The notes under the pieces were generated by a model. The model saw only the letters and a list, made by a program, of their open reading frames with translations. It ran no database searches and had not been told where the DNA came from. From Acidithiobacillus sp. HP-2 (GTDB lineage: Bacteria > Pseudomonadota > Gammaproteobacteria > Acidithiobacillales > Acidithiobacillaceae), in contig NZ_JACKZA010000003.1 in NCBI RefSeq assembly GCF_015100155.1, forward strand, positions 1-64,000: a DNA stretch of 64,000 nucleotides, in the 5' to 3' direction. Of the stretch, positions 54,587-63,315 are shown piece after piece; the first letter of the stretch is position 1, and each line of letters begins with the position of its first letter. The translations under genes and the position numbers were made by a program.

Positions 54587-55353
54587 TCCCGCTATCCATA
54601 GTCTATCTTACATATAATTCCAGTCGTACTTTACGTGCTTCTTTGCAAAGCATTACTGGAATAGGGCAAGAAGTTCTAGTTGTCGATTCTGGTTCCAGCG
54701 ATGATACTCTGGAAATCGCCAATTCCTTTGGCGCACGAGTTTTAAATCATTCTTGGGAAGGCTTCGCGAAACAGCGTAACTGGGCTTTGGCGCAAGCAAT
54801 TAATGACTGGGTGTTAATGATGGACAGCGATGAAGTGCTGACCTCCGATGGTAGGGAGAAAATTCAGCAACTACTGCAGCAAGAGCCCGCTGTATCAGCT
54901 TATTTTTTGATGCGCTACAGTGTATTCCATGGTCGGCGAATTAACTTCGGAGACTGGCGCCACGATGAGACTCTGCGTATTTTTGATCGTCGTCGAGGAG
55001 CCTATGATCCCGACGATTTAGTCCATGAGTCCTGGCACTGCGAAGGGAAAACAGGAAATCTTCCTGGTTACGCTTTAGCCCATCACTCCTATGCTTCCTT
55101 GGTACAATTGATGGAGAAAACTCAACGATATGCAGAACTGAATGCGCAATTGGTAAAGTCTAGGGGGCATGCTATATCGTCTTGGACTCCGACGACTCAT
55201 GCATTTTGGACTTTTTTCAGAGCTTATATCCTGCGCCTAGGCATTCTCGATGGTGTCGATGGTGCCGCCATTGCCTGGACCACAGCCTTGGGGGCCTTCA
55301 TGAAATATGCTATTGCCCGTGAAATGCAGTTGCAGGACAAGGAAAATTCGTGA
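54583..55353 (+). CDS. Family 2 glycosyltransferase (WaaE/KdtX-like), apparent CTG start
   Basis: The GT-A domain reads IPLSIVYLTYNSSRTLRASL, VLVVDSGSSDDTLEIANSF and WVLMMDSDEVLTSDGREKI (DxD). It matches LPS-core glucosyltransferases of the WaaE type. The family sequence begins right after a CTG at 54583 that overlaps the waaL stop as CTGA, with GAGAGG 10 bases upstream. No ATG, GTG or TTG precedes it in frame. The first TTG at 54643 would remove the first beta strand. Adjacent genes use ATGA, GTGA or TTGA overlaps, so CTG is the likely start. It is 256 residues. Confidence 0.75.
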   Translation: MIPLSIVYLTYNSSRTLRASLQSITGIGQEVLVVDSGSSDDTLEIANSFGARVLNHSWEGFAKQRNWALAQAINDWVLMMDSDEVLTSDGREKIQQLLQQEPAVSAYFLMRYSVFHGRRINFGDWRHDETLRIFDRRRGAYDPDDLVHESWHCEGKTGNLPGYALAHHSYASLVQLMEKTQRYAELNAQLVKSRGHAISSWTPTTHAFWTFFRAYILRLGILDGVDGAAIAWTTALGAFMKYAIAREMQLQDKENS

Positions 55354-56411
55354 AATTGCTGCTGCTGCGCCTCAGTTCTTTGGGGGATGTGCTGCATACT
55401 TTGCCGGCCATGTCCGATTTGGCGGTGCATTGTCCTGATGTGGAAGTGGACTGGTTGGTGGAGCCTGCTTTCGCTCCAGTTGTTGCCTGGCATCCGAAAG
55501 TCAAAAATGCCATTCCTTTTTCTCTGCGAGCCCTGAAAAAAACACCACTTACTTTTCCTGCCGCACTGCGCCAGCTCCGTAACATATTGCTTTCGAATCA
55601 ATATGATGCGGTGCTGGATAGTCAGGGGCTCTATAAAAGTGCATTGCTGGCCCGGTTGGCGGGTGCTCCGGTTTTGGGACTGGCGGCGGACAGTGCCAGA
55701 GAGCCTGGGGCTTCCCGCTTGTATCAACAGCGCTTTACGGTTCCCTGGTCCAGTCCTGCCATTGCGCGCAATCGCCAGCTGTTCTCGGCGGCGTTGCAAT
55801 ATCCGCTTCCGGATACGCCACCGGACTTTGCTTTGGCTTATCTTCGCAGGCAATGGCAGTATCAGTCGTTGGATGGTCCGCTGACGCAACGGCTCAGAAA
55901 GCCTTTTGTCATAGGTTTTCACGCGACTTCTGCCGCCTGGAAAACCAAGGAGTGGCCGGAACGGCACTGGAGGGCATTGGCTTCTCGTATGCGCGTAAAT
56001 GGCTTGAATTTGGTGCTACCCGCAGCGGACGAACGCGAGCGCCTGCGGGTGGCTAGCATTCAGTCGGGTGCTGATAATGCTATAGCGCTTCCGCGCCTGA
56101 ATCTGGAAACTCTGGCTATGGTCATGAGCAGAGCGCAGGCTTTTGTCGGGATGGATACCGGGCTGTCTTATCTGGGCAGTGCGCTGGGGTTGGCTGGAGT
56201 CACACTGTATGGACCTACATCTGTAGAACAGTTAGCCCATGGAGGTGAGCAACAGATCAATCTCCAAAGTCCACAATCCTGCGCCCCCTGCGGCAAAACC
56301 CGCTGTCCGTTGCCCGAGGCGCAAAATGGCCGGATACTTTGTCAGGAGGCGCTGGAGCCTGATCGGGTCTGGGCCGCTTTATCTTCCTTGCTGGAGTCGT
56401 CCGATTCATGA
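55350..56411 (+). CDS. waaC: LPS heptosyltransferase I
   Basis: WaaC adds the first L-glycero-D-manno-heptose to Kdo of the inner core. The start LLLLRLSSLGDVLHTLPAMS, VIGFHATSAAWKTKEWPERH and the end MSRAQAFVGMDTGLSYLGSA with TLYGPTSVEQLA are typical GT9/WaaC features. It is 353 residues. The GTG start overlaps the preceding stop (GTGA). Confidence 0.9.
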   Translation: MKLLLLRLSSLGDVLHTLPAMSDLAVHCPDVEVDWLVEPAFAPVVAWHPKVKNAIPFSLRALKKTPLTFPAALRQLRNILLSNQYDAVLDSQGLYKSALLARLAGAPVLGLAADSAREPGASRLYQQRFTVPWSSPAIARNRQLFSAALQYPLPDTPPDFALAYLRRQWQYQSLDGPLTQRLRKPFVIGFHATSAAWKTKEWPERHWRALASRMRVNGLNLVLPAADERERLRVASIQSGADNAIALPRLNLETLAMVMSRAQAFVGMDTGLSYLGSALGLAGVTLYGPTSVEQLAHGGEQQINLQSPQSCAPCGKTRCPLPEAQNGRILCQEALEPDRVWAALSSLLESSDS

Positions 56412-57088
56412 ATCCGTCCCTCAGGCTTTTGCCGGAAGAGCGTCGTCGCTATCGTCGCCATCAATTCTGGACAGATCACGGCATCTTTCGGGAATGGTTT
56501 TATGCCAATTTCCATGAAATGGCACCGGGTGTATTTCGTTCGGCACAACCTTCGCCCAGGCAGTTGCGGCTCTGGCATAAGCGCCATGCTCTCCGGGCGG
56601 TGCTGAACCTGCGGGCCCCAGCGCCTCGGGAACCCCATTACCGTCTGGAACAGGAAATTTGTGACGCTACCGGAATGCAGCATATTGTTCTGCATGGTTT
56701 CGGTTCCCGTGATTTACCCGAAAAAGAGCGTTTGCTGGCGGCCATGGATTTATTGACAGAGCTCCCTAAGCCTTTTTTGTTGCACTGCAAATCGGGGGCA
56801 GATCGGGCCGGGTTCTTGAGCGTTCTATACATGCACTTGGTCTTGCAGCAACCCATTGCGGAAGCTCAGAGACAATTGCGACTGTGGCCGTTCGGTCATA
56901 TCCGTCATGCCAATACCGGGATTCTTGACTGGTTTTTCGCGAGTTATCGACAGGCTCTTGGCAATGAACCGGGACTGACCCTGCGCCATTGGGTAGAGCG
57001 CGATTATGACCGTGATGCGCTATTGAAGAGTTTCCGCCCCTGGTATCGTCTAGATTGGCTGACCGATCGTCTGTTGCGTCGCGAATGA
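56408..57088 (+). CDS. Dual-specificity tyrosine-phosphatase-like protein in LPS operon
   Basis: The 226-residue protein carries the CX5R signature in LLHCKSGADRAGFLSVLYMH (near residues 126-132) and an upstream FRSAQPSPRQLRLWHKRHAL typical of DSP-type phosphatases. No signal peptide or membrane helix is clear. It overlaps waaC (ATGA) and waaA (ATGA), so it is translated with the Kdo and heptose transferases. A role in removing phosphate from LPS core, lipid A or a precursor is an inference. No kinase gene is visible next to it. Confidence 0.75.
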   Translation: MNPSLRLLPEERRRYRRHQFWTDHGIFREWFYANFHEMAPGVFRSAQPSPRQLRLWHKRHALRAVLNLRAPAPREPHYRLEQEICDATGMQHIVLHGFGSRDLPEKERLLAAMDLLTELPKPFLLHCKSGADRAGFLSVLYMHLVLQQPIAEAQRQLRLWPFGHIRHANTGILDWFFASYRQALGNEPGLTLRHWVERDYDRDALLKSFRPWYRLDWLTDRLLRRE

Positions 57089-58341
57089 TGAATCGCCGTA
57101 TTTACGCGGGATTACTCGGTCTTTTCAGTCCGTTCCTGTTGATTTTCACCTTGTGGCGCGGCTGGCGTCGCCCGCCTTACCGGGAAAGATGGCGGGAACG
57201 CTTTGGCTGGGGAGAAATGCATCAGGATCGTCCCCTATGGATTCATGCAGTCAGTGTCGGAGAAGCGATTGCCGCCATCCCGCTGGTGCATGCCCTGCAA
57301 AAGCGCTATCCCGACATTCCCATTCTGCTGACCAGCACAACCCCAACGGGTGCTGCCATCATCGCTCAGCGTCTGGGTTCGGCAGTGCGCCAACACTATA
57401 TGCCCTATGACACTTCGGTAGCTGTAAGACGGTTTTTGAAGCGTCAGCAGCCGCGCCTTTGTCTGATTATGGAAACGGAAATCTGGCCGAATTTATGCTA
57501 TTGGACGGCCCGGTTTTCCATCCCGCTATTATTGATCAATGCGCGCTTGTCGCCGCGTTCGCTGCGGGGATATGGACGTTTTTCGGGTTTGTTTCGCCCG
57601 GCGCTGGCCGCCATGACGGCGGTGGCGGCACAAAGTCCCGAGGATGCCGAGGCTTTCAAGAGTCTGGGCGCTTCCCGGGTCCTGGTCATCGAAAATATTA
57701 AGTACGATCTTCCTGAACCTGTGGATGCCCTGGAAAAGGGACGCATCTGGCGGCAACATCTGGCCACCCGGCAGGTTTGGGTGTTTGCCTCCACCCATGC
57801 CGGTGAGGAAAAAATAGCAATAGCGGTACTCGAACATTTACGCGTGCATTGGCCCCACCTTTTGCTGGTGCTGATTCCCCGGCATCCCAGCCGATGCGAT
57901 GCCATAGAGGCGGAGCTGCAAGCGGCCGGGATAGGGTTTGCGCTGCGCTCCCGGGATGTTGAAGTTGAAAGTAAAAACGTCTTGCTGGTCGATACCTTGG
58001 GAGAAGTGATGGATTTTTATGCAGCAGCGGATCTGGTGACGGTCGGCGGCAGCTTTGTCCCTGTGGGTGGACATAATCCGTTAGAGGCGGCGGTATTGTC
58101 CTGCCCCATTATTTTTGGTCCACACATGGAAAATTTTCGGAGTATTGCGCGGGATATGCTGACTGCTGAAGCTGCCGTTCAGGCTGATGATGCTGAAGCC
58201 CTGGAGGCCCGGTTGGAGCACTGGCTGCGCCAACCCGAGGATGCCCAGGAACAGGGAAAAAGAGCTTTGGCCCTTGTACAAAAGCAGCGCGGTTCTCTGG
58301 AAAAGGTCATGCAGCTTCTGGAAGAACTGGATTTGTCCTAG
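57085..58341 (+). CDS. waaA: Kdo transferase
   Basis: WaaA transfers Kdo from CMP-Kdo to lipid IVA. It starts with a membrane anchor (IYAGLLGLFSPFLLIFTLW). The catalytic Glu is residue 60 in WIHAVSVGEAIAAIPLVHAL, the same number as in E. coli WaaA. LCLIMETEIWPNLCYWTAR and GGSFVPVGGHNPLEAAVLSC are further motifs. The ATG at 57085 overlaps the phosphatase stop. Its TAG stop shares the CTAG at 58338-58341 with the convergent ovoB gene. It is 418 residues. Confidence 0.94.
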   Translation: MMNRRIYAGLLGLFSPFLLIFTLWRGWRRPPYRERWRERFGWGEMHQDRPLWIHAVSVGEAIAAIPLVHALQKRYPDIPILLTSTTPTGAAIIAQRLGSAVRQHYMPYDTSVAVRRFLKRQQPRLCLIMETEIWPNLCYWTARFSIPLLLINARLSPRSLRGYGRFSGLFRPALAAMTAVAAQSPEDAEAFKSLGASRVLVIENIKYDLPEPVDALEKGRIWRQHLATRQVWVFASTHAGEEKIAIAVLEHLRVHWPHLLLVLIPRHPSRCDAIEAELQAAGIGFALRSRDVEVESKNVLLVDTLGEVMDFYAAADLVTVGGSFVPVGGHNPLEAAVLSCPIIFGPHMENFRSIARDMLTAEAAVQADDAEALEARLEHWLRQPEDAQEQGKRALALVQKQRGSLEKVMQLLEELDLS

Positions 58342-59540
58342 AGCTGGCAGCGGACCGGAAGGCTTTGCGGCGACTTTGGCCCGCGCCACAGAGCGCTCCG
58401 CAAACGCAATAATCCTTCCTCCAGGACACTGCGGGGTGCTGCAAAATTCAGACGTACAAAACCCTCTCCGCCCGGCCCGAAACTGGGTCCAAGATTGAGC
58501 CCGAGTCCGGCCTTGAGCAGGCTTTTCTGAATGTGATCGTCGTCGCCATAAGCCCCCACATCGAGCCAGGCCAGATAACCGAATTCCGGAATGCGGTAAC
58601 CGACTTCCGCTAGTTCCCGGCGCAGGAATTCCTGAATGAATTGTGCATTGGCCAACAGGTATTCCCGCAACGCCGTCTGCCATTCTGCACCCTGCTGCCA
58701 GGCACTGGTCATGGCCGTCAGGGCGCAGGCATTGGTCTGATGAATCTGGCTGCGATACAGCTCATCCCGAAAAGTCTGGCGTAATTCGCTGTCCGGAATA
58801 ATGGCAATTCCGCCGCCAATGCCGGCAATGTTGAAACTCTTGCCCGCCGAACTCAGTAATACAGATCGGGCTGCAAGCTTTGCAAAAGGAGTGTGTTGCG
58901 CATAACTGAGGTCGGCGTGAATTTCATCGCTGACTACCACGCAGTCGGCCGCCTTACAAAGCCGGGCCAGACGCTGAAGTTCTTCTTCCGTCCAGACTCG
59001 TCCCACCGGGTTGTGCGGCGAACAGAACAACAGCAGGCGGGATCGGCTTAAGGCCTTTTCCAGGGCCTGCCAGTCGATACGGTAAGTAAGATCCGTTTCC
59101 CTTTGTAAGGGCACGAGGAGCAGCTCCCGATTATTTTTCCGCACGGCGTTCATAAAGGGAGGATAGATGGGCGGCATAACCATGACGGTGTCGCCTGGTT
59201 GAGTAAATGCCCGCACGGCTGCAAATAAGGCCGGTACCACTCCGCTGATGCTTCCTGTCGCGCCGGGTTCCGGGCGCCAGCCATGACGCGCAGCCATCCA
59301 TTCGTCAGCCGCACGTAACATGGCCGGCCCGTCACTGGGGTACCCAAAAATCGGGTGCTCCAGACGTTTTCGCAAGTCCTGGATGATAGGGTCGGGAACT
59401 GCAAAATCCATATCGGCAACCCACATGGGCAAAACATCGCCGCCGAAGCGATGCGCTGCTTCATCCCATTTTATGGAACCGGTGCCCATGCGCGGAATAA
59501 CGGCATCAAATGGCGAGACTGAATTTCCATGATTTTTCAT
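58338..59540 (-). CDS. ovoB: PLP-dependent C-S lyase (PatB/MalY fold), candidate OvoB
   Basis: This type I PLP enzyme of 400 residues has the MalY/PatB pattern: WVADMDFAVPDPIIQDLRKR, PPIYPPFMNAVRKNNREL, FCSPHNPVGRVWTEEELQRL and the PLP lysine in LLSSAGKSFNIAGIGGGIA. Homologues split cystathionine or act as aminotransferases. It overlaps the ovoA stop by four bases (ATGA). In ovothiol synthesis OvoB is a PLP sulfoxide lyase acting on the product of OvoA. The location makes that role likely; sequence alone would only say PatB/MalY-type. Confidence 0.75.
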   Translation of the reverse strand: MKNHGNSVSPFDAVIPRMGTGSIKWDEAAHRFGGDVLPMWVADMDFAVPDPIIQDLRKRLEHPIFGYPSDGPAMLRAADEWMAARHGWRPEPGATGSISGVVPALFAAVRAFTQPGDTVMVMPPIYPPFMNAVRKNNRELLLVPLQRETDLTYRIDWQALEKALSRSRLLLFCSPHNPVGRVWTEEELQRLARLCKAADCVVVSDEIHADLSYAQHTPFAKLAARSVLLSSAGKSFNIAGIGGGIAIIPDSELRQTFRDELYRSQIHQTNACALTAMTSAWQQGAEWQTALREYLLANAQFIQEFLRRELAEVGYRIPEFGYLAWLDVGAYGDDDHIQKSLLKAGLGLNLGPSFGPGGEGFVRLNFAAPRSVLEEGLLRLRSALWRGPKSPQSLPVRCQL

Positions 59541-61645
59541 AGGCGTTCCCAGAGGGTGGCTTGCGCGATACTGTGCTGATATTTGCGCGCGGTTTCGCGG
59601 ATGACAAAGGGAATATCCAGCGGGCTTTCTTCCCGAAGCCGGAAATAGGGCGACAGGATTTCCTTGAGTGCTTCCAGGGTGCTGAGATTTTCACCATCTT
59701 TTTTGTAGCCACCGAGCCACTCGCTGCGTGCGGTATATTCTTCCAGCCAGGTGTAAGGTGAGGTGATGAGCAGGATGCCGCCCGGTACAATGCGCTCACG
59801 CATATCCTCCAGAAATTTGCGGGGATGATGCAGGCGATCAATGAGATTGGCCGCGACCACCAGATCATAGTCCCGATACAATGGTTTGAGATTGCAGGCG
59901 TCGGCCTGAAAAAAATGGACATGATCAGCACTTTCCCGCAAACCCAGGGTTGCCAGGTCGATGCTTTGATAACTCCGCAAATCGCCTTCTTCGACCCGTG
60001 TGTAGGAAAAATGTCCGCGCTCACGAAGTTGTACACCGACACTGATAAAGCGCGCCGAGAAATCCAGTCCGGTCACATCCGGGCAGTGTTTTGCCAGTTC
60101 AAAGCTGCTCCGCCCCACCGCGCAGCCAATATCCAAGGCCCGGCGCAAAGGTTTACCCGCCATGGCTCGAAGCGCCAGTTCAGCGACCGCAGCCGCAAAG
60201 TTAGGGACTTCATAATAGCTGCGTCCATAGTGAAATTCCGCATACTGGGAGACCAGTGCGTCGCTTTCATAAATGGGTACTTCAGGAACGGTGTTGGTTG
60301 AGGTGACATAACGGAATCCGGCATGCTGAAAAAAATGCCGACGAAAGGCATAGCGTGCTTCCTGCTGCATTTCGTTACCAAGGCTGATAAATGATCCCCC
60401 TTTCATCAGATTATGCTGCTGATCAAAAGTCGGCACCGTAAAATCGTCGTACACCGGATGGACTTCAAAGCCCGGAAAAGGATAAATCGGTGTACTGGTC
60501 CACTCCCAGACGTTGCCTATCAAATCGTAAAAATCACCCTGAGGAAATGCGTCCACCGGACAGGGGGAGCAGCCGACACTCAAGCCAATATTGGCGGGGA
60601 CTGCATCTTCCCAGCCATCGCTGTCACTCAATGCACTGAGATTGCGCAGATGGCGCCATTCGTCCTCACTGGGAAGACGCAGGTTTTCACCGGGTTGGGT
60701 CGATTTCCAGCGACAAAAAGCGGCTGCCTCCAGGGCATTCACCTCAACTGGCCAGTTCCAGGGCATGGCTCGCTCTTCGGCAATCAGACGCAAGCGCCAT
60801 CCTTCAGCATCGGGCACCCAAAATGGCGGATGTTCAGCGCGACTGAAGCGCCGCCAGCCATCACCCTCTTCATCCCACCAGTCGGGATTGTGGTAACCAC
60901 CGTCTTCGACAAAGGCAAGAAACTCCTGGTTACTGACCAGAAATCTGGCGGCGGCAAAAGGGTGCAGTTCATGTTGATGGTTCCCATACTCGTTGTCCCA
61001 GCCATATTGGCAGTCATCTTTTGCCTTGCCCAGCGCAACGAGACCCCCGGGCACGGGCAGCAGAGCATTTTCCGGGGCCTTGCCAGCCTGATCCCAGGGT
61101 GCAAAGGCGGCTACCGGGCGGACCCGGGAAAGTGGCAACTGGCGCATCAGGACCGAGCTGGTTTCCAGATGGATGTTTTCGTGTTCGATGCCCATCAGGA
61201 TGACCCACCAGGGTGAATCCCAGGTAATGGGGAGGGTCAGGGGTAACTCCGAAATGAGCCTGTCCACCATATTCCGTACCTCCTGGCGATAAAGGCGGAC
61301 GGTTTCAGGGGTAGGCCAGTCATAATGGGTTTCGTCCAGATCATCCCAGGACATTTCATCAACGCCGACGGCAAATACGGATTCCAGATGCGGGTCGAGA
61401 CGGGCTTCAATCAGTCCCGCAAATTGCAATTTGTTCACATAAAAAGTAGCGGTATGCCCGAAGTAAAATATCAGGGGATGCCGCAGAGGAATGGCTTTTT
61501 CCACCCAGGCAGCAGAGTCCTGCAAGTGATCAAACAAGGATTCATACAAGGAGAAGGTTTCATGGAAAACCCTGCGAATTTCTTCCCGTTTTTGTTCAGC
61601 ATTCTCACCGTCCAGACGAAGTGGAGTAATGCGTGTACGCGCCAT
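59537..61645 (-). CDS. ovoA: 5-histidylcysteine sulfoxide synthase / methyltransferase OvoA
   Basis: OvoA joins cysteine to histidine C5 as a sulfoxide and later N-methylates 5-thiohistidine, giving ovothiol A. The 702-residue chain has a DinB-like N-terminal domain with the iron motif HxxxHxE (His155, His159, Glu161 in GIEHENIHLETSS). An FGE-sulfatase-like domain follows (about 200-450: LPSEDEWRHL, GNVWEWTSTPIYPFPGF, MKGGSF). Last comes a SAM methyltransferase (about 480-702: ALDIGCAVGRSSFELAKHCP). FYFGHTATFYVNKLQFAG and VGVDEMSWDDLDETHYDWPT are OvoA-type. The ATG at 61645 is chosen because AAAGGAGC precedes it by 5 bases; an ATG at 61666 has no site. Confidence 0.88.
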   Translation of the reverse strand: MARTRITPLRLDGENAEQKREEIRRVFHETFSLYESLFDHLQDSAAWVEKAIPLRHPLIFYFGHTATFYVNKLQFAGLIEARLDPHLESVFAVGVDEMSWDDLDETHYDWPTPETVRLYRQEVRNMVDRLISELPLTLPITWDSPWWVILMGIEHENIHLETSSVLMRQLPLSRVRPVAAFAPWDQAGKAPENALLPVPGGLVALGKAKDDCQYGWDNEYGNHQHELHPFAAARFLVSNQEFLAFVEDGGYHNPDWWDEEGDGWRRFSRAEHPPFWVPDAEGWRLRLIAEERAMPWNWPVEVNALEAAAFCRWKSTQPGENLRLPSEDEWRHLRNLSALSDSDGWEDAVPANIGLSVGCSPCPVDAFPQGDFYDLIGNVWEWTSTPIYPFPGFEVHPVYDDFTVPTFDQQHNLMKGGSFISLGNEMQQEARYAFRRHFFQHAGFRYVTSTNTVPEVPIYESDALVSQYAEFHYGRSYYEVPNFAAAVAELALRAMAGKPLRRALDIGCAVGRSSFELAKHCPDVTGLDFSARFISVGVQLRERGHFSYTRVEEGDLRSYQSIDLATLGLRESADHVHFFQADACNLKPLYRDYDLVVAANLIDRLHHPRKFLEDMRERIVPGGILLITSPYTWLEEYTARSEWLGGYKKDGENLSTLEALKEILSPYFRLREESPLDIPFVIRETARKYQHSIAQATLWERL

Positions 61646-61738
61646 GATTGCTCCTTTGTAAGTCATTTCTGTTTGTCATCCCTAGTCTAACACAAGATAC
61701 CGTCCGGTCGGATGCTTGGGAAGGGCCTGCAAGCAGGC

Positions 61739-62872
61739 TCAGGTGTCGCGCGCAGGGTCGAGCAATTTGCGCGCCAGCGGCGGCATGATCAGCAGCATCA
61801 TCAACAAGCGAATGAGGTGAGCACCGAGGACAAAAAGGACATTACCGTGAGCTGCCATGCTGACGGCAACCGCTGCATACAGGGCACCGGGTGCGGTCGC
61901 CAGATAACCATCCAGATCACTGACGCCGACCAGATGCGCCAGGAGAACACCGAGCAGGGCGCAGCACAGGTTCAGAACGAGAATAATGAGCAAAGCACGG
62001 GGAATCAGGCGTAAGTGCAGACGAAGGCGGCTTATGGACAATTGCAGCCCGGCCTGCCAGCCAATCAGCAAATAGGCAGCTTCCAGAAGCGGACCAGGAA
62101 GCGCCCGGGTTGGATGGACGTGAAACAAGGTCAGCAGGAGGGTGATCAGTAAAGGCCCCAACAAATAGGGCGCGGTGATGTGGATTTTTCGCGCCAACCA
62201 GATTCCAAAAGGGGCCCCCGGCAGCAGCAACAGGAGGCTTCCTGCCCAGGATGCGGGTAAATGCGCGTCCGCCAAAGTCGCCGTATTTGCGTTGTGATTG
62301 TGAAATACAAAGAGAACCACCAGAGGCAGACTGATCATGACCAGAATGACGCGCAGGTATTGCATGATCGCCACCAGCCCTACATCGGCCTCGAATTCCT
62401 GGGCAATGGCGGTAATCCCGGCTGCCCCTCCTGCAGTCATGGACAGCAGACCGGTACTGGCTTTGATCTGCGTCCAGCGGCTGAAGAGCAAACCAGAAGC
62501 CAGGCTCAAAATCAGGGTGCCAGCCGTTACCAGCAATATGGGTAGCAGATGGGCGGAAATGGCCTCCAGCGCAGCAGTCGTAAACATCAAACCAATAGCC
62601 ATGCCCAGTATGGCTTGTCCGGCTCGGGAAAAATGACGGGGATAAGCCAGGTTCCCGAGACTGTTGACGGCGATTCCAGTAACAACACCGGCAAACAGGG
62701 CTGCGGCGGGAATCTGCCAGAAGCGGAATAAAACGCTCAGCAGGACACTGCCCACAAGCAGTAATATCCAACGTCCCGTTATGCCGGAAACAGCGCCCGT
62801 AAGTTGTGCCAGAAACGTGTGCTCCCCGGGTTTGGTTTTCAAACGCCGCCCTTGAATCCCAATTGCCGCCAT
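61739..62872 (-). CDS. AbrB-type membrane protein (PF05145)
   Basis: A 377-residue integral membrane protein with about ten helices and an internal duplication typical of the family often labelled ammonia-monooxygenase-like or AbrB. Landmarks are SAGLMFTTA-type glycine-rich helices ([19 protein letters not shown]), [20 protein letters not shown] and [20 protein letters not shown]. The catalytic copper or iron site of real monooxygenases is not recognisable; a transport role is plausible. The start overlaps trmL by 34 bases. Downstream, 93 bases separate it from ovoA. Confidence 0.75.
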   Translation of the reverse strand: MAAIGIQGRRLKTKPGEHTFLAQLTGAVSGITGRWILLLVGSVLLSVLFRFWQIPAAALFAGVVTGIAVNSLGNLAYPRHFSRAGQAILGMAIGLMFTTAALEAISAHLLPILLVTAGTLILSLASGLLFSRWTQIKASTGLLSMTAGGAAGITAIAQEFEADVGLVAIMQYLRVILVMISLPLVVLFVFHNHNANTATLADAHLPASWAGSLLLLLPGAPFGIWLARKIHITAPYLLGPLLITLLLTLFHVHPTRALPGPLLEAAYLLIGWQAGLQLSISRLRLHLRLIPRALLIILVLNLCCALLGVLLAHLVGVSDLDGYLATAPGALYAAVAVSMAAHGNVLFVLGAHLIRLLMMLLIMPPLARKLLDPARDT

Positions 62873-63315
62873 GCTTCAAATACCCCAACAGCACAGGCAT
62901 TGGAAAGATTCAGGCTACGCTGTCCCGGACGCATGGGTAAACGCAATACTTGACTGGTGGGAAGACTCTCCAGAATTGGTGTGGGCAGACCACGCGTTTC
63001 CGGTCCGAACAGCAGGGCATCGCCTTCCTGAAAAGCTACTTGCTGATACAGGTTTTTTCCTTTGGTACTGAATGCAAAAATACGTGCTCCATGCAGCGCG
63101 TTCAGGCAATGTTGCCAATCCGGATGCCGCAGCACCTCTGCAAATTCATGATAATCCAGTCCCGCACGGCGCAGGCGACGATCATCCCAGGCAAAGCCCA
63201 AGGGCTCTACCAGATGCAGGCGCGCGCCGGTGTTGGCGCAGAGCCGGATAACATTGCCGGTATTGGGCGGGATTTCCGGCTCATAAAGGATGACGTGCAA
63301 AAAAACGTCAGGCAT
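62839..63315 (-). CDS. trmL: tRNA (cytidine/uridine-34-2'-O)-methyltransferase TrmL
   Basis: TrmL is a SPOUT enzyme that methylates the wobble ribose of tRNA-Leu. The ATG at 63315 gives [20 protein letters not shown]. Knot motifs are [18 protein letters not shown] and [40 protein letters not shown] is typical. The 158-residue length is exact. A longer open frame extends upstream only within comF. The two genes overlap by 8 bases. Confidence 0.92.
   Translation of the reverse strand: MPDVFLHVILYEPEIPPNTGNVIRLCANTGARLHLVEPLGFAWDDRRLRRAGLDYHEFAEVLRHPDWQHCLNALHGARIFAFSTKGKNLYQQVAFQEGDALLFGPETRGLPTPILESLPTSQVLRLPMRPGQRSLNLSNACAVGVFEAWRQLGFKGGV

Noticed and set aside
61917-62900. 327-codon frame on the minus strand in another register
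   Set aside because: It overlaps the AbrB-type membrane protein in the same direction but a different frame; its composition is Arg/Pro/Cys-rich shadow sequence.
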